Notes under the pieces: generated by a model | What the model saw: the letters and a program-made list of their open reading frames with translations, nothing else | Told to the model about the DNA's origin: nothing | Databases searched by the model: none | In this document: positions 1 through 7,417 of the stretch, in pieces | Layout of the letters: each line of letters starts with the position of its first letter | Numbering within the stretch: the first letter of the stretch is position 1 | From: Betaproteobacteria bacterium | Lineage (GTDB): Bacteria; Pseudomonadota; Gammaproteobacteria; Burkholderiales; Usitatibacteraceae | Assembly: GCA_016720855.1 (NCBI GenBank) | Contig: JADKJU010000003.1 | Coordinates: forward strand, 744,001 to 808,000 | DNA: 64,000 nucleotides | Direction of reading: 5' to 3' | Program-made: the position numbers and the translations under genes

Positions 1-603
1 GGAGGGGAAGCGTTCATTCCAGAATGTCTCCCCCATATGCTCGATTTTGTTACCTCCAGCAGGACCCTCGCCTGCCGGCACCCACTCCACCCAGACGCGC
101 CGAGGCAATGGACCGATGGTCATGCAGCAAACGTTGCTTCGCTGCCACTGCATGAGCAGATCAATATCGAGATTGAACATAATCCACTGGCCAAACTCGA
201 GCTTGCTCACAAGGCCGTCTTCGACGCAGAAGGGCAAAATGTCGACCCGCGCGTATACCTCACCGGGGAAAGGGCCCCCTCTGTCCCACTGGTGGGGCGA
301 GCTCGAATGCCCCTTTGCGAGCCGCTCCTCCGGAGTCCACCGTCGCTCAATCGTTTCCCGGTTTTGGTACCCGAACGTAATGGCAAAGCGCCCAAAGTGA
401 TCAAGCAGGGGCTCAAGAAGCTTTTCACAAAGCAGCCGGCCAGACTTGATCACATGCTCTGAGTCATCAGTAGGAAAGTTACTGTGACCCGCGACCGCGG
501 CTTCCACAGAGAACAGAAAATCTCGCAACAGGAAGTTTGGCGATAAGCGAACTCGTGATAGCTCTTCGTATCGATTGTAGAACTCGCTATCAAACGCAGT
601 CAC
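1..603 (-). CDS. M15-peptidase-like protein, catalytically degenerate (3' end outside window)
   Basis: The frame is open for 201 codons from a GTG at 603 to the window edge, so the C-terminus is missing. The GTG overlaps the TGA of the TY-Chap-like gene (GTGA at 603-600), which decides the start and indicates translational coupling. The protein reads like a D-Ala-D-Ala carboxypeptidase (M15_3) fold: an N-terminal 'NFLLRDFLFS' helix (residues 23-32), an 'LCEKLLEPLLDHFG' helix (58-71), a 'TFGYQNRE' strand where active enzymes have SGYRS, then 'SPHQWD' (102-107) and 'ARVDI' where active enzymes have SxHxxGxAxD. One His and one Asp survive, but the motif spacing is altered, so I infer a non-catalytic relative. 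No signal peptide is seen, so it is probably cytoplasmic. It is the last visible gene of the WYL-linked cluster. Confidence 0.6.
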   Translation of the reverse strand, partial: MTAFDSEFYNRYEELSRVRLSPNFLLRDFLFSVEAAVAGHSNFPTDDSEHVIKSGRLLCEKLLEPLLDHFGRFAITFGYQNRETIERRWTPEERLAKGHSSSPHQWDRGGPFPGEVYARVDILPFCVEDGLVSKLEFGQWIMFNLDIDLLMQWQRSNVCCMTIGPLPRRVWVEWVPAGEGPAGGNKIEHMGETFWNERFPS

Positions 604-1166
604 TCGGCAACCTCCGCAGAGCGTCGACGGATTGGCAGGTACGGGAATCGGATTGATGTGCCGCCAGTGGACTTAGCGTCGTACTCGAGCTGCCCCGGAT
701 GTGTCGCTCCGTGGACATTCGAAAGGGTGAAGACCGCGAGCACCGCCACGTCCGCATAAGGAATCGGACGAGCAAGGTCAACGAAGTAGTTGGGCGAGCC
801 GTCCGCCTTGCGCCCGAATTGGTCGGGCAAGTTGGTCGGAGCGCTCCAGCCCAGCTTCATCAGGGTCGCGTAGTCCTCCTCGGTCAGGTGTTCGTCCTCC
901 GGCAGGTAGTAGTCCGATACGGCCTCCATTCGCATGCCGTAGGCCCCTTGATCCATGAACTGGACGTAGCGGTCGGTGCCCTTTACGGAGAGGATCAGGT
1001 ATTCGTCTTCCTCGAGAGCGATCAGGGTATGGACCAAACGGTCGGCGAAGTGGCTCCAGGCCTCCCGGGCGGAATCCTGCTTCGGGGCAGCGTGGATCGG
1101 CGAGCAGTCCTCCTCCCGGCCTTTCGGTGCCGGCTTGTTCCGCGGTTTCATGGTCTTTGCGGTCAT
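600..1166 (-). CDS. TY-Chap-like (YbjN/T3SS-chaperone fold) protein
   Basis: A 188-aa cytoplasmic protein. After a basic, low-complexity N-terminus (1-30), residues about 37-150 resemble the TY-Chap N-terminal domain: a 'W-x-x-FADRLVHTLIAL' helix, 'YLILSVKGTDRYVQFM' strands, an 'EAVSDYYLP' segment and 'LMKLGWSAP'. These folds usually mediate protein-protein contacts, so an adaptor or chaperone role is inferred. An AGAGAGGA ribosome site lies 5-6 nt before the ATG. The gene ends in a GTGA overlap with the M15-like gene, so the two are co-translated. The 102-nt spacer upstream contains one copy of the GCTCA-N5-TGAGC palindrome. No enzyme motif is visible. Confidence 0.6.
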   Translation of the reverse strand: MTAKTMKPRNKPAPKGREEDCSPIHAAPKQDSAREAWSHFADRLVHTLIALEEDEYLILSVKGTDRYVQFMDQGAYGMRMEAVSDYYLPEDEHLTEEDYATLMKLGWSAPTNLPDQFGRKADGSPNYFVDLARPIPYADVAVLAVFTLSNVHGATHPGQLEYDAKSTGGTSIRFPYLPIRRRSAEVAE

Positions 1167-1245
1167 CGGAATCCTCTCTTTCTAGCGCCGCTGGAACCTC
1201 AACGGCACGGTCCTGAACCCACGATTAGAGTGTAGAAAATGGCAA

Positions 1246-1260
1246 GCTCAGGGGATGAGC
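1246..1260. promoter_or_regulatory. Predicted WYL-regulator operator, copy 4
   Basis: GCTCAGGGGATGAGC, with perfect 5-bp arms, lies in the spacer between the HDAC-like stop (1269) and the TY-Chap-like start (1166). It is one of four copies in this cluster, each preceding a gene. Together with the copy at 2184 it shares flanking sequence (atggca on the left). Confidence 0.5.
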
Positions 1261-1268
1261 TTCTGCAT

Positions 1269-2168
1269 CTACAAATCGGTACGGTGAAGGCTGTCTGCGA
1301 CGCAAGCCTCCATCGTCCGGTCATGGATATTCAGCACCTTGTCCAGGGGTTCCTGATAGCCGCCCGCCAAGTTCCACGCCACGGGTATTCCGAGTTCCCG
1401 CGCTGTCGTGAACACGATCGCGTCGCGCTGGGCGAGTTGCTCATCGTCGAGAAACCCGCCAAGCGGATCCTCGATATGAGGATCCGCACCCGCCTGGTAC
1501 AAGAGGACATCACAGCCGGCGAATGACTTCACGAGTCCTGGTAGGGCGCCCAGGAACCGTGTGGCGACGCGCGGGTAGTCGCGACCGGCGGTTAAGTGGC
1601 GGATCCAACCGCGCGCGTTCACGCGCTCCATGATCTCCACCGTGCCGTCCCCGAAATGCTGGTCGCAGTCGAGGATTCCCACTTGGGTCGCGAGGCCTTC
1701 GGCCCGAAGCGCAAGCGCGGTCACCATGAGACCATTAAACGTGCAGAAGCCGCCCGGTGTGTCCCAGTGCGCATGGTGGAAGCCGGAACAGGGGGCGCAG
1801 GCGATTCCTCGAGACCCCACCACGTGGCGGGCTGCCGAGAGCATCGATCCGTTGGTCCAGGGAAGCGATTGGGCAACGGATGCGCTTTTGTTGAAGAAGC
1901 CATTGCTTTCCCGGCACGCGAGAATGTCCCCTACATACTTCCTATCGTGGGCGCGGGCGAGATCCTCGACGGTGGCGGGCTGAGGCTCGCGGACGTCAAT
2001 CGGAAAGTGCTTTTCCCGCCAGCGCTGCATCACACGGCGCGGCTTGCTCGCAGAAGGGGAAGCGCGCTGGGGTTCTGCAACCTGCCGCTCGGTGTAAAAC
2101 ACCGGAACGCAAGCGTTGGGCGATCGTGACTTGAGCGGGCTGGAGTTCGTCGATGGCATGCCGTTCAT
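1269..2168 (-). CDS. Histone deacetylase family (class II / AcuC-like) amidohydrolase
   Basis: A 299-aa zinc amidohydrolase of the HDAC/AcuC/acetylpolyamine amidohydrolase superfamily. From the ATG at 2168 the diagnostic parts are in order: 'GFHHAHWDTPGGFCTFNG' with the paired His at 131-132, 'DCDQHFGDGT' with zinc ligands D169 and H171, 'GADPHIEDPLGG' with ligand D229, and 'NLAGGY' with the transition-state Tyr at 271. All catalytic positions are present, so it should be active on an acyl-lysine, acyl-polyamine or other acylated small molecule. The frame is open further upstream but would run into the glycohydrolase gene. ATG at 2168 or 2159 keeps a normal spacer. The neighbouring ADP-ribosylglycohydrolase suggests a link to ADP-ribose or O-acyl-ADP-ribose chemistry (inference). 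Confidence 0.85.
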   Translation of the reverse strand: MNGMPSTNSSPLKSRSPNACVPVFYTERQVAEPQRASPSASKPRRVMQRWREKHFPIDVREPQPATVEDLARAHDRKYVGDILACRESNGFFNKSASVAQSLPWTNGSMLSAARHVVGSRGIACAPCSGFHHAHWDTPGGFCTFNGLMVTALALRAEGLATQVGILDCDQHFGDGTVEIMERVNARGWIRHLTAGRDYPRVATRFLGALPGLVKSFAGCDVLLYQAGADPHIEDPLGGFLDDEQLAQRDAIVFTTARELGIPVAWNLAGGYQEPLDKVLNIHDRTMEACVADSLHRTDL

Positions 2169-2183
2169 GATCCGGCATGGCAG

Positions 2184-2198
2184 GCTCAGGGGATGAAC
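2184..2198. promoter_or_regulatory. Predicted WYL-regulator operator, copy 3
   Basis: GCTCAGGGGATGAAC, the weakest copy (one arm mismatch), ends 15 nt before the HDAC-like start codon at 2168. It matches the copy at 1246 over about 20 positions including flanks. Confidence 0.4.
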
Positions 2199-2263
2199 CT
2201 GTAAAGGAAGCGCGATGTTGCAGAGCGAAACGCACGCCTGCCCTGAGGCGTTCCTCGTCGACC

Positions 2264-3442
2264 TTAGAATCCCGGATACCGATTCCAGTAGAACCGGTCC
2301 TCTTCGGAATCCTCGTACTCCCCAACCTGCCATTCGTTGCACATCAACAGGTCTTCGGCCACCTCCTGGATGACTTCGTGCAATTCCAGTGGCTTGAGCC
2401 AGCGCTCCGGTATCGCGCCAACTCCCCACATTAAACCGAGCAGATTTCCGGCAATGGCGCCCGTCGAATCACTGTCGCCGTCGTGGTTCACGGCGGCCAA
2501 TACGCCCTCCTCGAAGGTTTGGGCGGTCAAACCGCAGTAGAGAGCGATCGCCAAGGCCTCTTCGGCAATCCACCCTTGGCCAAGCTTCGCGATGCCGCGG
2601 TGGGTGGACAACTCAAACTGCGCGGCACGCTCCGCGCCATCTATCGCTTCCAGGGTTTCCCGGCTGTCCGGGCGGTCGCGGAGCACTTCCTTGGCGTCAC
2701 GAATGGCGCCTGGGAGTTCTGATCCTTTCAGGAGCTTCAACAGGATCAGGGAAAGCACGCCCGCGGGCAGCCGTCCCGAGGGATGCCCGTGGGTAATGCC
2801 GGCCAGCGAACACCCCAGATCGAAGCAGTAACCAAAGCTCTCGGCTTCGTCACCTGACCAAGCGACGTGCATGAAGAGAGCGACAGGTGCGATGCGCATG
2901 AGGCCCCCGCAGCCCTTGCTGTTGTTTTGCGCGAGATCACCAAGACTTTCCATCGCCTCCAGCGCGGAAAGACAGGTGTTGCCGGGAACCCGGCGCTCAT
3001 GGAGTTCGCGATGCCCGATGAGCCACCCGTCCCCCATATCTTCACCCCGGCACTCCACGTCACGGTTTCTCGTATGTCCGCCTTGCGTGCGCAGCCAACG
3101 CAGATAGGCGTTGGCGGTAACCGACTCAAAGGCCGGCCCGATCCCGCGGTGGTTGAAACGGACCAATCCGCGCAAGAGGCCTTCGGCGGTGAAGAGCGTC
3201 ATTTGCGTGTCGTCAGTGATGGCGCCCACGCGGCCGAAAGCGCGGTCGAAGTCGCGGATCCCCTCCTTGCCGTAGCGGGCGCGAATCTCCCGGCCAGTCA
3301 TGAACTCCACCGGAGCGCCAAGGGCGTCCCCGACCGCGCCGCCCAGCAGACAGCCACGATACCGGGAGGCGAGGGATGCCTTGTCGGGCCCTGGCTTTCG
3401 GGGGAGATTCTGTGGCGTTGCCAGTGCAATTTCGTCTGTCAT
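2264..3442 (-). CDS. ADP-ribosylglycohydrolase (DraG/ARH family)
   Basis: A 392-aa hydrolase that would remove ADP-ribose from proteins, nucleic acids or small molecules using two metal ions. The visible family motifs are 'GAVGDALGAPVEF' (35-47), the metal-binding 'TDDTQMTLFTAEGL' (76-89), 'GNTCLSALEAM' (154-164), 'SKGCGGLMRIAPVALF' (175-190), 'THGHPSGRLPAGVL' (217-230) and the second metal site 'NHDGDSDSTGAIAGN' (319-333). All acidic metal ligands are present, so I expect activity. The first 25 residues are a Pro/Lys-rich extension and the C-terminus is Tyr/Asp-rich. The ATG overlaps the TGA of the DUF932-like gene by one base, so translation is coupled. Confidence 0.93.
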   Translation of the reverse strand: MTDEIALATPQNLPRKPGPDKASLASRYRGCLLGGAVGDALGAPVEFMTGREIRARYGKEGIRDFDRAFGRVGAITDDTQMTLFTAEGLLRGLVRFNHRGIGPAFESVTANAYLRWLRTQGGHTRNRDVECRGEDMGDGWLIGHRELHERRVPGNTCLSALEAMESLGDLAQNNSKGCGGLMRIAPVALFMHVAWSGDEAESFGYCFDLGCSLAGITHGHPSGRLPAGVLSLILLKLLKGSELPGAIRDAKEVLRDRPDSRETLEAIDGAERAAQFELSTHRGIAKLGQGWIAEEALAIALYCGLTAQTFEEGVLAAVNHDGDSDSTGAIAGNLLGLMWGVGAIPERWLKPLELHEVIQEVAEDLLMCNEWQVGEYEDSEEDRFYWNRYPGF

Positions 3443-4440
3443 CAGCGCTCCAAGAGCCCGGAGAGCATTTCCGGAATCTGCTGCAGCCGGTCAAGTTGTG
3501 CCGAGGGGTCCTTGCGACTTCTCGCAATCCAGGACAGCGCTTGGGCGACATGCCAGGCGCTGGTCGCCTTCTCCGGGCTTCCGGGCACTGGCAGGGTCGA
3601 CTTCATGTGCTTCTCGCTCGGAAAGCCAGGCTGGAAGCGGTCTACCAGTTCCGCATCGTGGCCGGTACGGGCGATATTGAGGAAGCGCGCCGCGTCTACC
3701 GAGCCCCATCGTGTCTTGAGCGTCGTGTCTACAAAGGAGGGCAGTTTCGCGGGGTCCACCGGCAGATGGAGCGTCCGGGCCATCTCTAGGCGCTCCCGAC
3801 GCGCGATCACAAGCCCCGCTGTAAGAAAGTCGATCACGTCTTCGACGTGCGTTGCCTCCCGATGCACGAACCCGCGCTGTTCACGGGCCGTCCCCACGAT
3901 GAGGCCATTGGTGCAAACAAGCCGATACCAGACGAGGGCGACCCGAAGTTGCGAGGTGCCATCGACGGAATTCTGGCATCGCAGCTGTAGCAGTAATGGG
4001 TGCCCGTCACCAGGATCGAACATCCAGTTGGGAGGCAGATTCACTTCGAGGCTCATCGTGGCCCCGTATCGCAAAAGCGTTGCGTGCGTATCCAGGCCGT
4101 ACGGGTCAATGCCGACTTTGCCGAAGGCGTGGGCAAGGACAGCGGCCGCGTCCCGGTGCTCGATCAGGCGGTACGTCTTGGAGACGACGCCGGTCGGGCA
4201 GGGTGTCCAGGCGCCCTCAGCCTGCTCCCGGCGCACGATGAGGTCGTAGAGCTCGTTCGCATTAGAGTCCGGCATCGCAGCACCTTGGAGCGAAAATGGC
4301 TTCCGATCGAACTGCGGCAACACCGCCGCCACCTCGTCGAATCGACCGCGAAACCAGCGTGAAACAGGTTGCCGGAAACCGGCGGGAATCCATTCCGCAC
4401 CCTCGGGCTCCCGGAGGGCTGCGGCCACATGATCATTCAT
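3442..4440 (-). CDS. DUF932-like protein
   Basis: A 332-aa protein matching the general pattern of DUF932 (phage/plasmid-related proteins of unknown biochemistry). The most telling stretches are 'TYRLIEHRDAAAVLAHAFG' (approximately 89-107), 'EVNLPPNWMFDPGDGHPLLLQL' split around residue 140, 'RVALVWYRLVCTNGLIVGT' (approximately 166-184) and the long charged helical C-terminal half. DUF932 proteins normally carry the RxVCxNxL-type motif seen here. No catalytic site is recognisable. It is the first structural gene after the regulator, and its 70-nt leader holds a palindromic operator copy at 4496-4510. Confidence 0.65.
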   Translation of the reverse strand: MNDHVAAALREPEGAEWIPAGFRQPVSRWFRGRFDEVAAVLPQFDRKPFSLQGAAMPDSNANELYDLIVRREQAEGAWTPCPTGVVSKTYRLIEHRDAAAVLAHAFGKVGIDPYGLDTHATLLRYGATMSLEVNLPPNWMFDPGDGHPLLLQLRCQNSVDGTSQLRVALVWYRLVCTNGLIVGTAREQRGFVHREATHVEDVIDFLTAGLVIARRERLEMARTLHLPVDPAKLPSFVDTTLKTRWGSVDAARFLNIARTGHDAELVDRFQPGFPSEKHMKSTLPVPGSPEKATSAWHVAQALSWIARSRKDPSAQLDRLQQIPEMLSGLLER

Positions 4441-4495
4441 TCGAACTCCTCGTCCCGGAAACGCCGGGTTACGAGGTCAGAATCGCTGCGCCGAG

Positions 4496-4510
4496 GCTCA
4501 CCTCGTGAGC
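4496..4510. promoter_or_regulatory. Predicted WYL-regulator operator, copy 2
   Basis: GCTCACCTCGTGAGC is a palindrome with perfect 6-bp arms and a 3-nt centre. It lies directly after the WYL gene stop codon and 56 nt before the DUF932-like start at 4440. It is the best formed of the four copies. Confidence 0.55.
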
Positions 4511-5494
4511 TTACTTGCCCTTTGTTACGTAGAGTGCGGCAGTCTTTCGTGCCAAGTCGGCGACGTGCGTCCGGAGTTCGGGCGGTTCCTCGACCCGGCA
4601 CTCGGGGCCGTACTTGAGGATGTCCATGACGAGTTCGCGGTCGTCCCCGAAAGGCACTTCGAGGACGTAGCCCCCATCAGCCTCAAAACGCCCACGCTGC
4701 TTGGAGTGCCACTTCTCGTAAGCCACCCAACGGGAGGCGGTGGGGCTGAACCGAAGCTTGGCCCATCCCTTGGGCCGTCCAGCGAATATGCCGTAGCTTG
4801 AGGCCAGGAAGTCGTCGAGGTCAGCTTCCGAGACGTTCTTTGCTCTTTCGGAGAGAACCTTGGCAGCGCGGATGCCATCCAGCGCGAAACTTCTGATGCC
4901 ATCGCGCAGGTGGCACCAAGCGTCCAGATACCAGTTACCACGATAGAAAACCAAACGCTGCGGTGAAACCGTTCGTTCCGTGGTTTCGTCGCTGTGTCGG
5001 CTCCAGAAGGTGATCGCTAAACGATAGCGCTTGAGGGTAGCGGTGGCCGCGAGTTCAAAGAATTCCAACTTCATCCCGCGCGCGGCCATGCGCACAATGC
5101 GGATACGCTTCGAAATTTCCGCAGCCGTTCCGTCACGGCTCTCGCGCAGCGCATCAAGACGAGCCCGCAGCGGCTCTACATGCGGAGACAGAATGCCTGG
5201 ATCCAACCCCCTAAGCAGCTCCTGCATCGTCAGGAGCGCATGAACCTCGGAGGCATTGAACCAAAGACCTGGCAGCTCGTATCGAGGGCCGGATGGCGTT
5301 TGCTTCGAGAACCGGTAGCCGTTGTTGTCGCGGTCGTACTCAATGGGCGCATTGAAGCGGTCCTTCATGTAGTCCAAGTCCCGCTTGAACGTGGCGCGTG
5401 ATATCTCCAACTCGTCGAGAAAGGACTGAATGGGCACCACGGTGCGCTCCTGAATCATCTGATCGATGCGATAAAAGCGCTCCAATCGTTCCAT
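4511..5494 (-). CDS. HTH-WYL transcriptional regulator (YafY-like)
   Basis: A 327-aa regulator. Residues 1-60 form a DeoR/HTH_11-type winged helix ('RLERFYRIDQMI', 'FLDELEISRATFKRDLDYM'). A WYL sensor domain follows, with the diagnostic 'RLVFYRGNWYLDAWCHLRDG' region near residues 178-197, and then a WCX C-terminal extension. WYL domains bind nucleic-acid fragments or nucleotides and commonly control defence and stress loci. The likely targets here are its own promoter (operator 5511-5525) and the downstream cluster (operators 4496, 2184, 1246). The 75-nt divergent spacer to the plus-strand gene at 5570 also contains the 5511 operator, so that gene may be co-controlled. Confidence 0.9.
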   Translation of the reverse strand: MERLERFYRIDQMIQERTVVPIQSFLDELEISRATFKRDLDYMKDRFNAPIEYDRDNNGYRFSKQTPSGPRYELPGLWFNASEVHALLTMQELLRGLDPGILSPHVEPLRARLDALRESRDGTAAEISKRIRIVRMAARGMKLEFFELAATATLKRYRLAITFWSRHSDETTERTVSPQRLVFYRGNWYLDAWCHLRDGIRSFALDGIRAAKVLSERAKNVSEADLDDFLASSYGIFAGRPKGWAKLRFSPTASRWVAYEKWHSKQRGRFEADGGYVLEVPFGDDRELVMDILKYGPECRVEEPPELRTHVADLARKTAALYVTKGK

Positions 5495-5510
5495 GACCGA
5501 CCTCCCTGTA

Positions 5511-5525
5511 GCTCACGTCATGAGC
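5511..5525. promoter_or_regulatory. Predicted WYL-regulator operator, copy 1
   Basis: GCTCACGTCATGAGC has 5-bp perfect arms and lies 16 nt before the WYL start codon (5494), in the divergent spacer shared with the gene at 5570. It matches the other three copies in arms and spacing. Confidence 0.55.
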
Positions 5526-5569
5526 CCGCTCGATCCTAGCATTATCGACTTCAAGAGACAGATCACCAT

Positions 5570-6388
5570 ATGACGACAGTACGCAACTTACGATTCCCAG
5601 ATCTGAAGAGACATGAGCAGCGCGGAAGTAAGCCCCGCTGCCATCTCCTAACTCATGGCCCGGACAACGAGGTCGCAGAGAGGCTCTCAGGGCTGCTCGC
5701 CCCATTCGGGAAGGTTTCGGCCTCCGATCATTGGATGCCGAGGGGGTTTGAGAATACCCAGGAGTGCGAACTCCATCGGCCCTCACCAGTTCTCGACTCC
5801 GATCTATGCGAGACATTGGCGGCCTGGTGGTTGCCAAGGGATCAATTGAGAGACCGGTCGCCACACTTTGATATCGCCGCTACTTGTACCATCGGAGAGC
5901 GACCCGGGCTCCTCCTTGTTGAAGCAAAGGCATACGACATGGAGTTGATTCGCGAAGCGGCCGGAAGACGACTGCAGATAAAGGACTCGCGCGAATTGCA
6001 ATCGGCAAGATCCGCCAGCCACGTGACGATTGGCAGGGCGATCGACGAGGCCCGGGCCGGTCTTGCTACGGACACGGGGCTCCCATTCGGGATTTCGAGG
6101 GACGCCTGTTATCAAATGTCGAACCGCTTCGCCTGGTCATGGAAGCTCGCGGCCTCCGGTATTCCCGTTGTGCTTGTCTATCTCGGATTCCTGGGTGCCG
6201 ACGACATGATGGACAAAGGTCTCCCGCTCGAATCGCACGAGCAATGGTCGGTGCTGGTAACGTCTCATGGCGGAGGCATCGTGCCACGCGAGTGTTGGGA
6301 GCATGCCTGGCATGTGAATGGGCAGGCAATCGTACCTCTCATTCGCACTCTCGATGTCCCGTTAGCTCCCGTACAACCGCATTCCTAA
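5570..6388 (+). CDS. Hypothetical protein with PD-(D/E)XK-like core
   Basis: A 272-aa protein not assigned to a named family. The central part has a nuclease-like pattern: 'HFDIAATCTI' with D101, a beta-hairpin, then 'LLLVEAKAY' with E118-x-K120, followed by a helix, as in PD-(D/E)XK folds. A long C-terminal part with 'GIPVVLVYLGFLG' (about 195-207) looks like the remaining core strands. A DNA-cleaving or DNA-binding role is inferred from this pattern only. It is divergent from the WYL regulator with only 75 nt between, and 18 nt upstream of the next plus-strand gene. Confidence 0.55.
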   Translation: MTTVRNLRFPDLKRHEQRGSKPRCHLLTHGPDNEVAERLSGLLAPFGKVSASDHWMPRGFENTQECELHRPSPVLDSDLCETLAAWWLPRDQLRDRSPHFDIAATCTIGERPGLLLVEAKAYDMELIREAAGRRLQIKDSRELQSARSASHVTIGRAIDEARAGLATDTGLPFGISRDACYQMSNRFAWSWKLAASGIPVVLVYLGFLGADDMMDKGLPLESHEQWSVLVTSHGGGIVPRECWEHAWHVNGQAIVPLIRTLDVPLAPVQPHS

Positions 6389-6406
6389 CCACATTTATTC
6401 AGGTCC

Positions 6407-6763
6407 ATGATGAGCTTGGCTGAGGACACGAGCTGGCCTCCGTCGCCAATTCCCGCCACACCCACCCTGCTTCCGATTACCTCGTGGGCGGAGATGTATC
6501 AGGAGACACTGGCCACGGGCGTAATGTTCGAGTCCTGTTGGCTTGATAGCGTGGAAGCCGGAGTCGCATATTTTTTTCGATGGGTCGGAACTCCGCGGGC
6601 GACCGTCCTTGCGGTCTGGAACGAAGATAGCCTCAGCTTTGTGGAATGCCGGGGAACACGTGACCGATTGCTGACAGCCACGGAGTCACAACAGGTCATG
6701 GCAGAGATCCACCGCTTGTTTTCGCGGGCTGGCTATTCGATTTCCGTGGGCGGTAATGCTTAG
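6407..6763 (+). CDS. Hypothetical protein, 118 aa
   Basis: Not recognised. A Pro-rich N-terminus (8-25) is followed by a compact alpha/beta sequence with 'YFFRWVGTPRATVLAVWNE' strands and a C-terminal helix. There is no signal peptide and no catalytic motif. It follows the 5570 gene by 18 nt and overlaps the thermonuclease gene by 8 nt, so the three probably form one transcript. Confidence 0.5.
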   Translation: MMSLAEDTSWPPSPIPATPTLLPITSWAEMYQETLATGVMFESCWLDSVEAGVAYFFRWVGTPRATVLAVWNEDSLSFVECRGTRDRLLTATESQQVMAEIHRLFSRAGYSISVGGNA

Positions 6764-7325
6764 CCCGATGCACTGCGCTACCTTTGGTGTGTCACTGGGC
6801 ATCGTCCTGGTCGCATTTGGGCTGCGCGCATCTGCTGCCACGCTTGAGGGCAAGGTGGTTGCAGTTGCTGACGGCGACACGCTGACCCTGCTCGACGACT
6901 CCAAGACGCAGCACCGTATACGGCTACAGGGCATTGATGCTCCGGAGAAGGGACAGCCATACGGGCAGCGGGCCAAAGAGAATATGTCCCGGCTAACCTT
7001 CGGCAAGCCCGCTCGCGCGGACTGTCACAAAAAGGACCGCTACGGCCGTCAGGTCTGCATCGTGTGGGTGCAGCCTCCAGATTGCCCAGCCTGCCAACTC
7101 ACTCTCGACATCGGATACGCACAACTCACACGGGGTCTCGCATGGCACTACAAAACATACGCGCGTGAGCAGACGGCCGCTGACCGAGCAACATATGCCG
7201 ACGCGGAAATTGAGGCCAGGAAGCAGAGGGCCGGGCTTTGGATGGATCCGAAGCCGGTGGCGCCGTGGGATTGGCGCGCTTCAGGTCGGACAAATCGTAG
7301 CATCGGCAACTTCAGCGGTCCGTAA
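6756..7325 (+). CDS. Secreted thermonuclease (SNase family)
   Basis: A 189-aa protein. Residues 1-27 are a hydrophobic signal peptide ending near 'RASA', and the mature part is a staphylococcal-nuclease OB fold: 'VVAVADGDTLTLLD' (35-47) with the metal-binding Asp, 'RIRLQGIDAPE' (54-64) giving the catalytic Arg56 and Glu64, and 'KDRYGRQVCIVW' (93-104) giving the second Arg. All catalytic residues are present. It should cleave DNA/RNA in the periplasm or outside the cell. Length is ordinary for proteobacterial SNases. The C-terminal tail (about 170-189) is polar and unstructured. It overlaps the preceding gene by 8 nt. Confidence 0.9.
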   Translation: MLSPMHCATFGVSLGIVLVAFGLRASAATLEGKVVAVADGDTLTLLDDSKTQHRIRLQGIDAPEKGQPYGQRAKENMSRLTFGKPARADCHKKDRYGRQVCIVWVQPPDCPACQLTLDIGYAQLTRGLAWHYKTYAREQTAADRATYADAEIEARKQRAGLWMDPKPVAPWDWRASGRTNRSIGNFSGP

Positions 7326-7417
7326 CCGACTTTTGTCTCGCGAAGATCACTGCGGATTGACCGGGGTGCCATGGCTGGCGATACTGGCCGATTGACCTTT
7401 GAGCTACCCGCCTTTCA

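Noticed and set aside
2867..4249. 460-codon plus-strand open frame
   Set aside because: Opposite to the glycohydrolase and DUF932-like genes, which have conserved motifs and coupled starts.
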